From Anaeramoeba ignava (Eukaryota; Metamonada; Anaeramoebidae), in contig JAPDFW010000098.1 of assembly GCA_028826165.1 (NCBI GenBank), positions 96,001 through 160,000 of the forward strand: a DNA stretch of 64,000 nucleotides, given 5' to 3'. The position numbers and the translations under genes are program-made. Positions 36,453 to 46,533 of the stretch are shown one piece after another (position 1 is the stretch's first letter; every line of letters starts with the position of its first letter). The notes beneath the pieces are model-generated. The model was not told the DNA's origin, did no database searches, and saw only the letters and a program-made list of their open reading frames with translations.

Positions 36453-36775
36453 AATCAAAATTAAAATTAAAATCAAAATCAAAATCAAAATCTAAATCAA
36501 AATCAAAATCAAAATTAAAATCTAAAATCAAAATTAAAATTAAAATTCAAAATTAAAATTAAAATTAAAATTAAAATTAAAATTAAAAATTAAAATCAAA
36601 ATTAAAATTAAAACCAAAATCAAAATTAAAATTAAAATTAAAATTAAAATTAAAATTAAAATTAAAATCAAAATTAAAATTAAAATCAAAATTAAAATCA
36701 AAATTAAAATCAAAATTTAAATCAAAATCAAAATCAAAATCAAAATCAAAATCAAAATTAAAAAAATTTTTTTTT
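36453..36775 (+). repeat. AAAATT/AAAATC-repeat tail behind RCC1-BTB copy 2
   Basis: About 320 bp of AAAATTAAAATCAAAATC hexamers follow the stop codon directly and end just before the convergent SPRY gene. Confidence 0.8.
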
Positions 36776-36786
36776 CATTCCAAATT

Positions 36787-39700
36787 TTAATCTTCTTTAT
36801 TTAAATACCAAATCTCATTAATTTTTCTACCATTTGGATCAAATCCAAAATTTAAATTTAAATTTAAATTCAAATCTAAATTTAAATAATTATCACTCAA
36901 AACATAATAAATCTTTCGAAAACCTGAAATCAAATCCATTAAATTTGAATCACCTAATTCTTTTGCATCTGGTAAAATATCATTCAAACCATTTTTTACA
37001 ATCAACATTGCAATTTCGATTGTTTGTGAAGTAATCCAATCTTTTTGCATATCAAGTAATCTGCTTATAATTGAAACAAATTTTTGATTTTTGGATTGAA
37101 AATTTTTGTTTGAAATTTCATTCAATGATTTGTTTTCAACAGAAGAAAGAAGAAAAAGAAGTTTTCGTTTTGCAATTGAATAACAATCCAAAATGTAGAA
37201 TAAATCAAACACATTTAATGGTTCAATCGATAAAAATAGTTTCTCAACAAAACCATCAACTTGGAAATTAAAAAATGTCAAAACCCGAATTGATTTAAAT
37301 TCAAAACTCTTCAAATCATAACTAAATTTGAAATTCAAGTTTTTTAAATCATTTGAATATTTTTCCACATATTTCAATGTTGGTTGAGAAACAAAAGGAG
37401 AAAGTAATTTTGATTGAAACAAAGAAAACCGAATATGAAATAATCGAGGATCATGCTGTGGGAACTCTATCTTTGTAAATTCATGGAAAAAAGTAATACA
37501 AGGAAAGAGTGGCTTTGATCTTGATAAATGCGAACAAACAACTCCATAATATTTTCCATCAATAATAACCTCCATTGAATCGCGAGAAGCGTTATAGATT
37601 ATAAAAATACTTGATCGTGGTTTGGAAAACTGAGGACAGAATGGAATTGTTTTATTATATACTATTGAATGGCCATCGTCTCTAATTCCACAAGAACCTT
37701 TCATCTCACCAACTATATTTGGAGTCTTATTTTTTCGTGAAATTCCAATTGCAATATTGTGAGTGAATTGATGATTTTGTGTTATATTCATTTCCCAAAT
37801 ATGAATTCCTTTGTCGGGAAAAGGAAACATTGAGTATATTGTCAGAAAGTTTGATCCAATGCTTTTTGGAATTATTACAGTGTTTTTTTTCGTAAATTGA
37901 ACCATAAAATCCTCCATTTCAAACTCAAATATTGGATTAAACACTTGAATCCCTTCATTTGATCTTTGCCAAATATCAAATGGAATTTTGTTATCTGCAT
38001 ACATTTCCATTTGGCTTTTGTATAAACTTCCAACTACTTGATTGATGATTTTTGTTCTTTTTGATTGAATGAATTGAATTTTTGATTTTTGTGTTGAATA
38101 AACAAATTTTTGATTTGGAAAGGCAATCCTTGATGAAATTCCTTCTTTCGCCTTTTTCTTCATTATTACTTCTGGTTTTAAAATGTGTGTCTTTCTTTTT
38201 TCTTCTCTTAAATGATCGTAATCAAACTCAAAATGAATTTGTTTAAAATTCTCATCTTCATCTTTTCCAAAAAAATCTCCATCTTTCATTTGATAATATT
38301 TAGGTCCTTTATCAAATGAAGGTTCTGGTTTTTTAACTTGAGCTTGATCTTCATCTTGATCTTCATCCAATAAATTATATTTTTTTTGAGAAACTTGATT
38401 TTTTGTTGTTTTTGGTTTTTTTTTTGATTGAAAAAAACTTTTCCCAATTTTTGTTCCCAATCTTTTTGTTTTGAGAGATCTGGATGATTTGCGGAAAAAA
38501 TTTGCAGATTTTGCTAAATCTTCACTTTTATCAATTAAAACTTCCAATTTTTCTTCTCTTGATAAAGATTTCTAAATTTTGTTTTGTTTTCATTTTCATT
38601 TTCAATTAAAAATTTTTTTTCAAAATGAATTAAAAATATACTTCTATATTTCGATGAATAGTTGATTTAGCTTCATTCACTCTTCGTTGTGTCTATTAAA
38701 AAAAAAATGGAACAAAAAGAAAAAAAAAATTTTTTTTTTGGGAATAAATTTAATATTCTTACTTTTTTTGTTGAATTATCTATTGATAATATTTGGTCTC
38801 TTTGTGCTGCGAGTTCATTTAAAACAGATCTTCCAATCTCCTCAGTTTGTTCAGATAGAAGATATGAATGTTGAAGTGATTCTTCTGTAATTGATAAAGA
38901 GATTGATTTCATTCTAAGAATAGATTCTAAAAAATGATAAAATTAAATGAATAAATAAATTTTTTTTTTTTGATTTGTTTTCAAACCATTTATCTTATCT
39001 AATTCTGCATCTTGATCTCGAATTAGTTTGTTTTGAGCTTCTAAAATTTTTGAAATGTCTGAAGTTGAAGATAATTTTTCAGGAAATGAAATTGGAGAAT
39101 CTGAAACATTATTGAAATTTTTTTTGAAATTAGAAAGACTTGAATCAATTTGTTTCTTTTTTTGGAAAATTTTTTGTAACAAATTAACAGAATTTCTTGC
39201 TTCTAACAACAAATTTTGATAGTTATTTTTATCGAAAAACTTTGTGATTAAAATGGGAAGAAAATTGTGGACATTTTTAAATAAAGAATTTGGATGAAGT
39301 AAATTAAAACTGAGCAAAGTATTGTGATTGTAAACTTGCTGATTAAGTTGAAAGAAGCAATTATTTAAAAGGTGGAAAGATAATTCTGGGTTGAATAAAG
39401 GACCTGTAGCAAGAAATAGCATTGAATATGAATCGTTTTGTTGGAACAAAGAATATTCAGTGCATTTCATAAATTTTTGGAATCCTGGTTTATTACTGGA
39501 TGATTTAACTTCATTTTGAATTACAATATCTATTGCCCATTGGTGAGGGTCGTTTTGAGCTGGAAATTTAGCGAGAATAGTTCGATCAAAAGATCTTGCA
39601 ATTGCGAAATATTTAAAAGTATTAAGATCCACAATTTTGCCATCATTTGTCAACATTTCTGTTCTTGTTACTGGATGAAATGCTACATTAAGTATGAATC

Positions 39701-40160
39701 CTGCGAATGTGATAATTGCGGAAATATTCATTAAAAGAAATATTGCGAATATTGATTTATTTAAACTTGATTCTTGGTCCATTTTTTGGTATTGCAATTT
39801 TGAGAGAAAAGAAATGGCAACAATTGAGAGAATTAGCATTGCAATGAATAAAACAATGTAGCCAATCAGATACCATTTCGAGTCTAATATCATGATCTTT
39901 GTGCCGTTTTTTGTTCTGAAGTAAATTCTTGAGCGTAATTGTTCTCTTAAATTTATTCCACAAATGCGGACCTCTTTTTTCATCATTACAGAATAAAAAA
40001 TTGTCAAATAAAACAAGCAAACAAGCGCATAACCAACACAAGCACCAATTGTTATTTTTAAATCCACAGCTAGAATGATATCCAGTGTATACCACAAACT
40101 GAATACAAAACACAAATTTGCATGATTGTGATAATGATGTATATTATAAAGAAAGTGTAT
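36787..40160 (-). CDS. Multi-TM, longin, SNARE, SPRY fusion protein
   Basis: Exons 36787-38571, 38642-38692, 38763-38926 and 38987-39986 (first in-frame ATG) total 3000 nt, 999 aa; the frame stays open up to ~40160 and adds two more TM-like stretches but no ATG. From the ATG: TM helices ~38-61 and ~78-102; a longin-like domain ~122-222 (KYFAIARSFDRTILAKF, SYSMLFLATGPLFNPELSF); a helical Q-SNARE-like stretch ~312-390 (KLIRDQDAELDKI, SLQHSYLLSEQTEEI, NELAAQRDQIL); an R-SNARE motif ~391-440 with the zero-layer Arg at ~410 (STIHRNIEKSLSREEKLEVL, DKSEDLAKSANFFRK); and a SPRY domain ~640-790 (KGIHIWEMNI, GSCGIRDDGHS, MEVIIDGKYYG). No C-terminal anchor is seen. SNARE and SPRY share one uninterrupted exon. 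Probably a membrane-fusion factor or regulator. The architecture is unusual. Confidence 0.75.
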
Positions 40161-40214
40161 CTTGTTTCTTTCTATTTATTTTCAATCCAAAATTTTTAAT
40201 TTTTAATTTTTAAT

Positions 40215-40686
40215 TTATTTTTTCAATTTAAATTTTTTGGATACTTTTTGAGAAAATTCAACAAATCTTTTGAAAATATTCTCCTTTTTTAAAATTATTT
40301 GTTTTGTTGGAGTTAAAACTAAAAAAGGTCCAAATCCCATTGTTATTGCTCCAAATAAAAAACAAGAACGAAGAAAAATATCTAATGTTTGATTTCCTGA
40401 GTAATCTTTTGCTAATTTAAAAGTTGTTCCTGAAAAATAATAAGCAAGTGTAATAAATCCAACTGCAAGACTAAAAGGAATTTTGATTTTATTTCAAAAA
40501 ATTTCAATTTAAAAATTCAAAATATCAAATTAAATTTAAATTTAAAAAAATTCACCTTTTTGGTGATTTGTTACTAAGTTTATAAATTTCTTCAATATAT
40601 TTCTTTCCTGTTGCAAAAATCGTTGAAATTATAACTAAAGATGTTGAAACTGCTAAATTATTTTGAATAGATTCTAAATGAATCAT
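40215..40686 (-). CDS. Small polytopic membrane protein, unknown
   Basis: Two exons (40556-40686 and 40215-40470; intron GTGAAT..TTTTAG) total 387 nt, giving 128 aa. Hydrophobic segments: SLVIISTIFATG near residue 18, LAVGFITLAYYFSGTTF near 46, and SCFLFGAITMGFGPFLVLTP near 80. The C-terminus is basic (KRFVEFSQKVSKKFKLKK). I do not recognise the family; a small organelle or ER membrane protein would fit. It lies just upstream of the SNARE-SPRY gene on the same strand (about 60 bp) and is divergent from RCC1-BTB copy 3 (162 bp). Confidence 0.7.
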
Positions 40687-40848
40687 TTTCTAAATTTTGT
40701 AAAAAAAAAGAAAAATGAAAAAATTTTTTGAAAACGTTTTTTCTTCCACTTTTTTTTCTTTTTCAAAATTACAATTAAAATTACAATTAAAATTAAAATT
40801 ACAATTAAAATTCCAAAATTATTTTTTTCATTTTTTTCTTTTTCAAAA

Positions 40849-42627
40849 ATGAATGATTGTTTATTTTTTGGAAGAAATCAAAATCCAATTCTTATCAAAA
40901 ATGAACCAAATTCAATGAAAAACCCAATTCAATTTAAATTTGAAAATGAAAATGAAAATGAAAAACAAATTAAACAAATTTCATCAGGAAGTTTTTCAAC
41001 AATTTTCCTTTTTGAAAATGGAAAAGCAATAGAATATTTAAATGAAAATGATTCAAATCAAAATCCTGAAAAAATCCAAATTGAAGAAAATATTCAAAAA
41101 GTAACTGTTGGTTATCAAAACGAAGCTATTTTAACAATAGAAGGAAATGTATTTGCCAAAGGAAAAGATATTAATCCAAATAATCTAAAAGAATTTATCA
41201 ATATTTCATTATTAATTGAAGATAAAAATGATAGAATAATTCAAGATATTGTTTCTGGAAGATTTTCAATTTACTTATTAACTTTAAATCAAAATGCTTA
41301 TGGAATTGGTTCAAATGAATATGGTCAACTTGGTTTAGATTCTAAAACACTTCCAAAAACAGAAAAACCAATTTTAATGATGAAAAATGTTTCTAAAATA
41401 TTTTCAGGAAATTCTTCATATCATGTTTTTCTTTTAAATTCAAATCAAGAATTATTTGGATGTGGTGCTAATAGAGATGGTCAACTTGGATTAGGAAAAT
41501 CAAGAAAAAGAGAAACAGAAATCCAAAAATTAACCAAAATCCAAAATATTCCAAAAGGTAAAACAATTGATATTCAATGTGGAGATTCTCATTCAATAAT
41601 GTTGATTGAAAATCAAAATCAAAATCAAAATCCAAAAAGAAAACTTTATTCATGTGGATATTGGATATATAATGGACTTGGCAAAAGATTTGGAGAAGAT
41701 ACTTATGAATTTACTGAAATCAAATCATCTTTATTTGAAAATGATGATATTATTCTTGAAATTTCTGTTGGAAATGCTCATAGTTTGATTTTAACTTCTA
41801 ATTCAAAATTAATTGGATTTGGATATAATTCATATGGTCAATTAGGAATTGGAGATATATATTTTTTTCGATTAATTCCAATTCAAATTGAACTTCCTAA
41901 ATTAAGATTTAATGAAAATATTTTCAATTATCATATTTCTTGTGGAGATTACAAATCATTTCTTTATTATTCTCCTTTTTCTTTTTCCAATCTTGAAGAA
42001 GATTTGATAAAATTATTTAGAAGAAAAGAATTTTGCAATATTTCATTTAAAACCAAAAATGGAGAAATAATTGAAGCTCATAAATTAATATTGAAATATA
42101 GATTAAATCAAAATCAAAATGAAATTGAAAAACTTCAAGAAATTATTTCAAAAAAATCAATTAAAGAATCAAATCAAATATTTGAAATGATTTATTCAAA
42201 TAATTCCATAATAAATCTAAAATTATATTCTGAAATTAAAGAAATTATAAATTCTAATGAAAAAATTGAAGAAACAATTAAAAGAATTTATTTAAATGAA
42301 AATGAAAAAGATTTTATAATTGAAAGAAAAGAAAAAGAATATAAATTTCCTAAATTAATATTAATAATGAGAAGTGAATTATATCGAGGAATGTTTTTAT
42401 CTGTAACAGAAGATAAATCTAATAAAGTTACAGATTATAGTGAATTAAGTGATAAATCATTCCAAATATTTGAATATTGGATTTATTCAAATCAAATTAA
42501 AGATGAAATTCAAATTACACAAGAAATAATTGATGAAATTCAAATTGGAATTGATTATTTTCAATTAAATCAAACAAATCCAAATTTATTTGATTTATTA
42601 ATTAATAAATTTAATAATCAAAATTAA
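40849..42627 (+). CDS. RCC1-BTB protein, copy 3
   Basis: Intronless and intact, 592 aa, starting MNDCLFFGRNQNPIL. RCC1 propeller repeats occupy ~1-375 (GIGSNEYGQLGLDS, FGCGANRDGQLGLGK, FGYNSYGQLGIGD), followed by the degenerate BTB (FCNISFKTKNGEIIEAHKLIL) and the C-terminal BTB ending LFDLLINKFNNQN. It is about 90 percent identical by eye to copy 4 and copy 5, with most differences at propeller loop positions (YSCGYWIYNGLGKRFGEDTY here), so ligand loops may be diversifying. The 5' leader catttttttctttttcaaaaatg matches the other members. Confidence 0.93.
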   Translation: MNDCLFFGRNQNPILIKNEPNSMKNPIQFKFENENENEKQIKQISSGSFSTIFLFENGKAIEYLNENDSNQNPEKIQIEENIQKVTVGYQNEAILTIEGNVFAKGKDINPNNLKEFINISLLIEDKNDRIIQDIVSGRFSIYLLTLNQNAYGIGSNEYGQLGLDSKTLPKTEKPILMMKNVSKIFSGNSSYHVFLLNSNQELFGCGANRDGQLGLGKSRKRETEIQKLTKIQNIPKGKTIDIQCGDSHSIMLIENQNQNQNPKRKLYSCGYWIYNGLGKRFGEDTYEFTEIKSSLFENDDIILEISVGNAHSLILTSNSKLIGFGYNSYGQLGIGDIYFFRLIPIQIELPKLRFNENIFNYHISCGDYKSFLYYSPFSFSNLEEDLIKLFRRKEFCNISFKTKNGEIIEAHKLILKYRLNQNQNEIEKLQEIISKKSIKESNQIFEMIYSNNSIINLKLYSEIKEIINSNEKIEETIKRIYLNENEKDFIIERKEKEYKFPKLILIMRSELYRGMFLSVTEDKSNKVTDYSELSDKSFQIFEYWIYSNQIKDEIQITQEIIDEIQIGIDYFQLNQTNPNLFDLLINKFNNQN

Positions 42628-42855
42628 AATTAAAATTAAAATTAAAATTAAAATCAAAATCAAAATTAAAATTAAAATTAAAATTAAAATCAAAATCAAA
42701 ATTAAAATTAAAATTAAAATTAAAATTAAAATTAAAATTAAAATTAAAATTAAAATTAAAATTAAAATTAAAATTAAAATCAAAATTAAAATTAAAATCA
42801 AAATTAAAATTAAAATCAAAATCAAAATTAAAATTAAAATTAAAATTAAAATTCC
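42628..42855 (+). repeat. AAAATT/AAAATC-repeat tail behind RCC1-BTB copy 3
   Basis: About 230 bp of near-perfect hexamer repeat start at the stop codon and end at the leader of copy 4. The minus-strand ILILIL frame here is an artefact. Confidence 0.9.
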
Positions 42856-42887
42856 AAAATCATTTTTTCATTTTTTTCTTTTCAAAA

Positions 42888-44690
42888 ATGAATGAAATTA
42901 TATTTTTTGGTGAAAATCAATATCCAATTCTTATCAAAAATGAACCAAAAAAAATAACAAAACCAATTCAATTTAAATTTGAAAATGAAAATGAAAATGA
43001 AAATGAAAAACAAATTAAACAAATTTCAACAGGTTATTATTCAACAATTTTCCTTTTTGAAAATGGAAAAGCAATAGAATATTTAAATTATTCAAATCAA
43101 AATGTTGAAAAAATCCAAATTGAAGAAAATATTCAAAAAGTAACTGTTGGTTATTTTAACGAAGCTATTTTAACAATAGAAGGAAATGTATTTGCCAAAG
43201 GAAAAGATATCAATCCAAATAATCCAAATGAATTTATCAATATTTCATCATTAATTGAAGATAAAAAAGATAGAATAATTCAAGATATTGTTTCTGGACA
43301 CAGTTCAATTTACTTATTAACTTCAAATCAAAATGTTTATGGAATTGGTTCAAATGAAGTTGGTCAACTTGGTTTTGATTCTGAAACACTTAAAATATCA
43401 CAAAAACCAATTTTAATAATGAAAAATGTTTCTAAAATATTTTCAGGAAATTCTTCAACTTGTGTTTTTCTTTTAAATTCAAATCAAGAATTATTTGGAT
43501 GCGGATTAAATATATATAGTCAACTTGGATTAGGAGAATCAAGAGAAGAAACAAGAATTGAAAAATTAACCAAAATCCAAAATATTCCAAAAGGTAAAAT
43601 AATTGATATTCAATGTGGAGATTCTCATTCAATAATGTTGATTCAAAATGAAGATGAAAATCAAAATCAAAATACAAAAAGAAAACTTTATTCATGTGGA
43701 AATTATCAATATAATGGACTTGGCAAAAGATTTGGAGAAAATACTTATGAATTTACTGAAATCAAATCATCTTTATTTGAAAATGATGATGATAATATTC
43801 TTGATTTTTCTGTTGGAAATGCTCATACTTTGATTTTAACTTCTAATTCAAAATTAATTGGATTTGGACATAATGATGATGGTCAATTAGGAACTGGAAA
43901 TACATATTGGTATCAATTAATTCCAATTCAAATTGAACTTCCTAAATTAAGATTTAATGAAAATATTTCCAATTATCATATTTCTTGTGGTGATGACAAA
44001 TCATTTATTTATTATTCTCTTTCTTCTTTTTCCAATCTTGAAGAAGATTTGATAAAATTATTTAGAAGAAAAGAATTTTGCAATATTTCATTTAAAACCG
44101 AAAATGGAGAAATAATTGAAGCTCATAAATTAATATTAAAATATAGATTAAATCAAAATCAAAATCAAAATCAAATTGAAAAACTTCAAGAAATTATTTC
44201 AAATAAATCAATTAAAGAATCAAATCAAATATTTGAAATGATTTATTCAAACAATTCCAAAATAAATCCAAAACTATATTTTGAAATTAAAGAAATTATA
44301 AATTTAAATGAAAAAATTGAAGAAACAATTAAAAGAATTTATTTAAATGAAAATGAAAAAGATTTTATAATTGAAAGAAAAGAAAAACAATATAAATTTC
44401 CAAAATTAATATTAATAATGAGAAGTGAATTATATCGAGGAATGTTTTTATCTGTAACTGAAGATAAATCTAATAAAGTTACAGATTATAGTGAATTAAG
44501 TAATGAATCATTTCAAATATTAGAATATTGGATTTATTCAAATCAAATTAAAGATGAAATTCAAATTACACAAGAAATTATTGATGAAATTCAAATTGGA
44601 ATTGATTATTTTCAATTAAATCAAACAAATCCAAATTTATTTGATTTATTAATTAAAAAATTTAATAATCAAAATCAAAATTTAAATTAA
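42888..44690 (+). CDS. RCC1-BTB protein, copy 4
   Basis: Intronless and intact, 600 aa, starting MNEIIFFGENQYPIL; Cys4 of the other copies is replaced. The domain order is as in copy 3: RCC1 repeats (GIGSNEVGQLGFDS, FGCGLNIYSQLGLGE, FGHNDDGQLGTGN), degenerate BTB, then BTB (MRSELYRGMFLSVTEDKSNK). It is in direct tandem with copy 3, with 260 bp between them. The C-terminus is extended by NQNLN. The 3' tail of AAAATC repeats is short (about 50 bp) before the Rab gene. Confidence 0.93.
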   Translation: MNEIIFFGENQYPILIKNEPKKITKPIQFKFENENENENEKQIKQISTGYYSTIFLFENGKAIEYLNYSNQNVEKIQIEENIQKVTVGYFNEAILTIEGNVFAKGKDINPNNPNEFINISSLIEDKKDRIIQDIVSGHSSIYLLTSNQNVYGIGSNEVGQLGFDSETLKISQKPILIMKNVSKIFSGNSSTCVFLLNSNQELFGCGLNIYSQLGLGESREETRIEKLTKIQNIPKGKIIDIQCGDSHSIMLIQNEDENQNQNTKRKLYSCGNYQYNGLGKRFGENTYEFTEIKSSLFENDDDNILDFSVGNAHTLILTSNSKLIGFGHNDDGQLGTGNTYWYQLIPIQIELPKLRFNENISNYHISCGDDKSFIYYSLSSFSNLEEDLIKLFRRKEFCNISFKTENGEIIEAHKLILKYRLNQNQNQNQIEKLQEIISNKSIKESNQIFEMIYSNNSKINPKLYFEIKEIINLNEKIEETIKRIYLNENEKDFIIERKEKQYKFPKLILIMRSELYRGMFLSVTEDKSNKVTDYSELSNESFQILEYWIYSNQIKDEIQITQEIIDEIQIGIDYFQLNQTNPNLFDLLIKKFNNQNQNLN

Positions 44691-44900
44691 AATCAAAATT
44701 AAAATCAAAATCAAAATTAAAATTATAATTAAAATTAAAATTAAAAATTTAAATTCTTTTTCAACTCTTCATTTTTAAATTGGATTTTCTTTTTTTCTTT
44801 TTTTTTTAACAATTTAAAAACCTTAAAAAAAAATAAACAAAAATCAAATCTTTTTTCTAAATTTGATTTTCTTGATTTGTTCATTTTTTTTTCTTTTGTT

Positions 44901-46353
44901 TTAACAACAATTAGATTTAGAATTAGAATTAGAATTAGAATTAGATTTAGAATTAGATTTAGATTTAGATTTAAATTTAGAAGATTTTGGATCACAAAGA
45001 TTTAAAGGAATTTTATGGATTGCATTATCAAAATTTTGAACAATAACGTTAGTTAAAGAAGCACCAGATTCTTGAATTTTAATTTGATTTTTTGCAGAAA
45101 TTGAAAAATAAGCTAAAAAATCATTTTTTTGAGCGTATTCTTGAAGATCTACAAGGACTTTGTTCTTTAAATCGCATTTATTTCCTAGTAAAACTGCTGG
45201 TATTTTTTCTCCGTTTAATTGAGTTTTTTCATCTAATTCATTTTTCCAAAATTTAACATTTTCGAATGTTTTTCTTTTGTTAACATCGAAAACAACAAAT
45301 GCTCCTGATGCTCCTCTATAAAATTGTGAAGTAACTGATCTAAAATTTGGATTACCTGCAATATCTACAATTTTAATTTTAATATTAATTTTAATTTTAA
45401 TTTTGATTTTAATTTAATTTTAAATTATAATTTAAATTTGATTTTTAATTTTAATTTTAATTTTGATTTTAATTTTAATTTTAATTTTAATTTAAATTTT
45501 GATTTTGATTTTAATTTTAATTTTAATTTGAATTTTAATTTTAATTTAAATTTTGATTTTGATTTTAATTTTAATTTTAATTTGAATTTTAATTTTAATA
45601 TTGATTTTGATTTTAATTTTAATATTAATTTTAATATTAATTTTAAATTTTGATTTTAATTTTAATTATAATTTTAATTTTAATTTTAATTTTAATTTTG
45701 ATTTTAAATTAATTTTAATTTTAATTTTGATTTTAATTTTGATTTTAATTTTAATTTTAATTTTAATTTTTAATTTTAATTTTAATTTGATTTTTAATTT
45801 TAATTTTAATTTTAATATTGATTTTTAATATTAATTTTGATTTTTAATTTTGATTTTAATTTTGATTTTAATTTTTGATTTTAATTTTAAATTAATTTTT
45901 GATTTTTAATTTTAATTTTAATTTTGATTTTAATTTTAATATTAATTTTGATTTTAATTTTAAATTAATTTTGATTTTAAATTGATTTTGATTTTAAATT
46001 GAATGTTATTTTTATTTTGTGGAATTTTTGATCTTTTATTTAATTTGAGAAATTTTTAAATAGATCTCTTTTATAAATTTATTCTTAAAACAATTAAAAA
46101 ATAAAAATAAAAATTTCTTATTTTTTTTTTGACTTTTTTTTTTTTCTTAATAATATTTTAATTTCTAAAAAAAAATACCCCAATATTGAATTTGAATTGT
46201 ATTTTCATTAATTTGTGTTGTTTTCATTCTAAAATCAACACCAATAGTATTTTTTTCATGAATATCAAATTTTTCTCCAGTTAATCTTTTTACAAAACTT
46301 GTTTTTCCAACTCCTGGATCTCCAATAACGATTACTTTATAAAGAAATTCCAT
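44901..46353 (-). CDS. Rab32-like GTPase with altered switch II
   Basis: Two exons (46179-46353 and 44901-45364) total 639 nt, giving 212 aa. P-loop GDPGVGKTS at residues 11-19, effector region NTIGVDFRMK, GNKCD for guanine, FSISAK, and a Ser/Lys/Asn linker ending in Cys-Cys for geranylgeranylation. The phrases GAFVVFDVNKRKTFENVKFWKNELD and IPAVLLGNKCD match the Rab32/38 group, which has an IAGQ switch II and serves lysosome-related organelles and mitochondria-associated membranes. Here the splice junction reads WDIAGNPNF, so the catalytic Gln is Asn and the following Glu is Pro. Slow or absent intrinsic GTP hydrolysis is expected by analogy. The intron is 814 bp of TTTTAA/TTTTGA repeat. Confidence 0.85.
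45365..46178 (-). repeat. Simple-repeat intron of the Rab32-like gene
   Basis: The plus strand reads TTTTAATTTTGATTTTAATTTTAATAT over most of 45375-46010. The ends (GTATTT.. and ..TTGTAG) are intact splice sites. It resembles the RCC1-BTB tails in composition. Confidence 0.85.
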
Positions 46354-46533
46354 TTTAAAATTTTAAAATTAAAATTTTTTAATTAAAATTTTTTAATTAA
46401 AATTTTTTAATTAAAATTTTTGTTCTTCTTTTTATTTAAAAAAAAAAATTAAAAAAGAAAAAAAATGAAAAAAAAATATAAAATAAATTTATTTAAACAA
46501 AAAAAATAAATAAGAAATTTTTTTTCCCTTTTT

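Noticed and set aside
42598-42825. Minus-strand ILILIL frame (also 55498-55803, plus strand)
   Set aside because: Artefact of AAAATT hexamer tracts behind RCC1-BTB copies.
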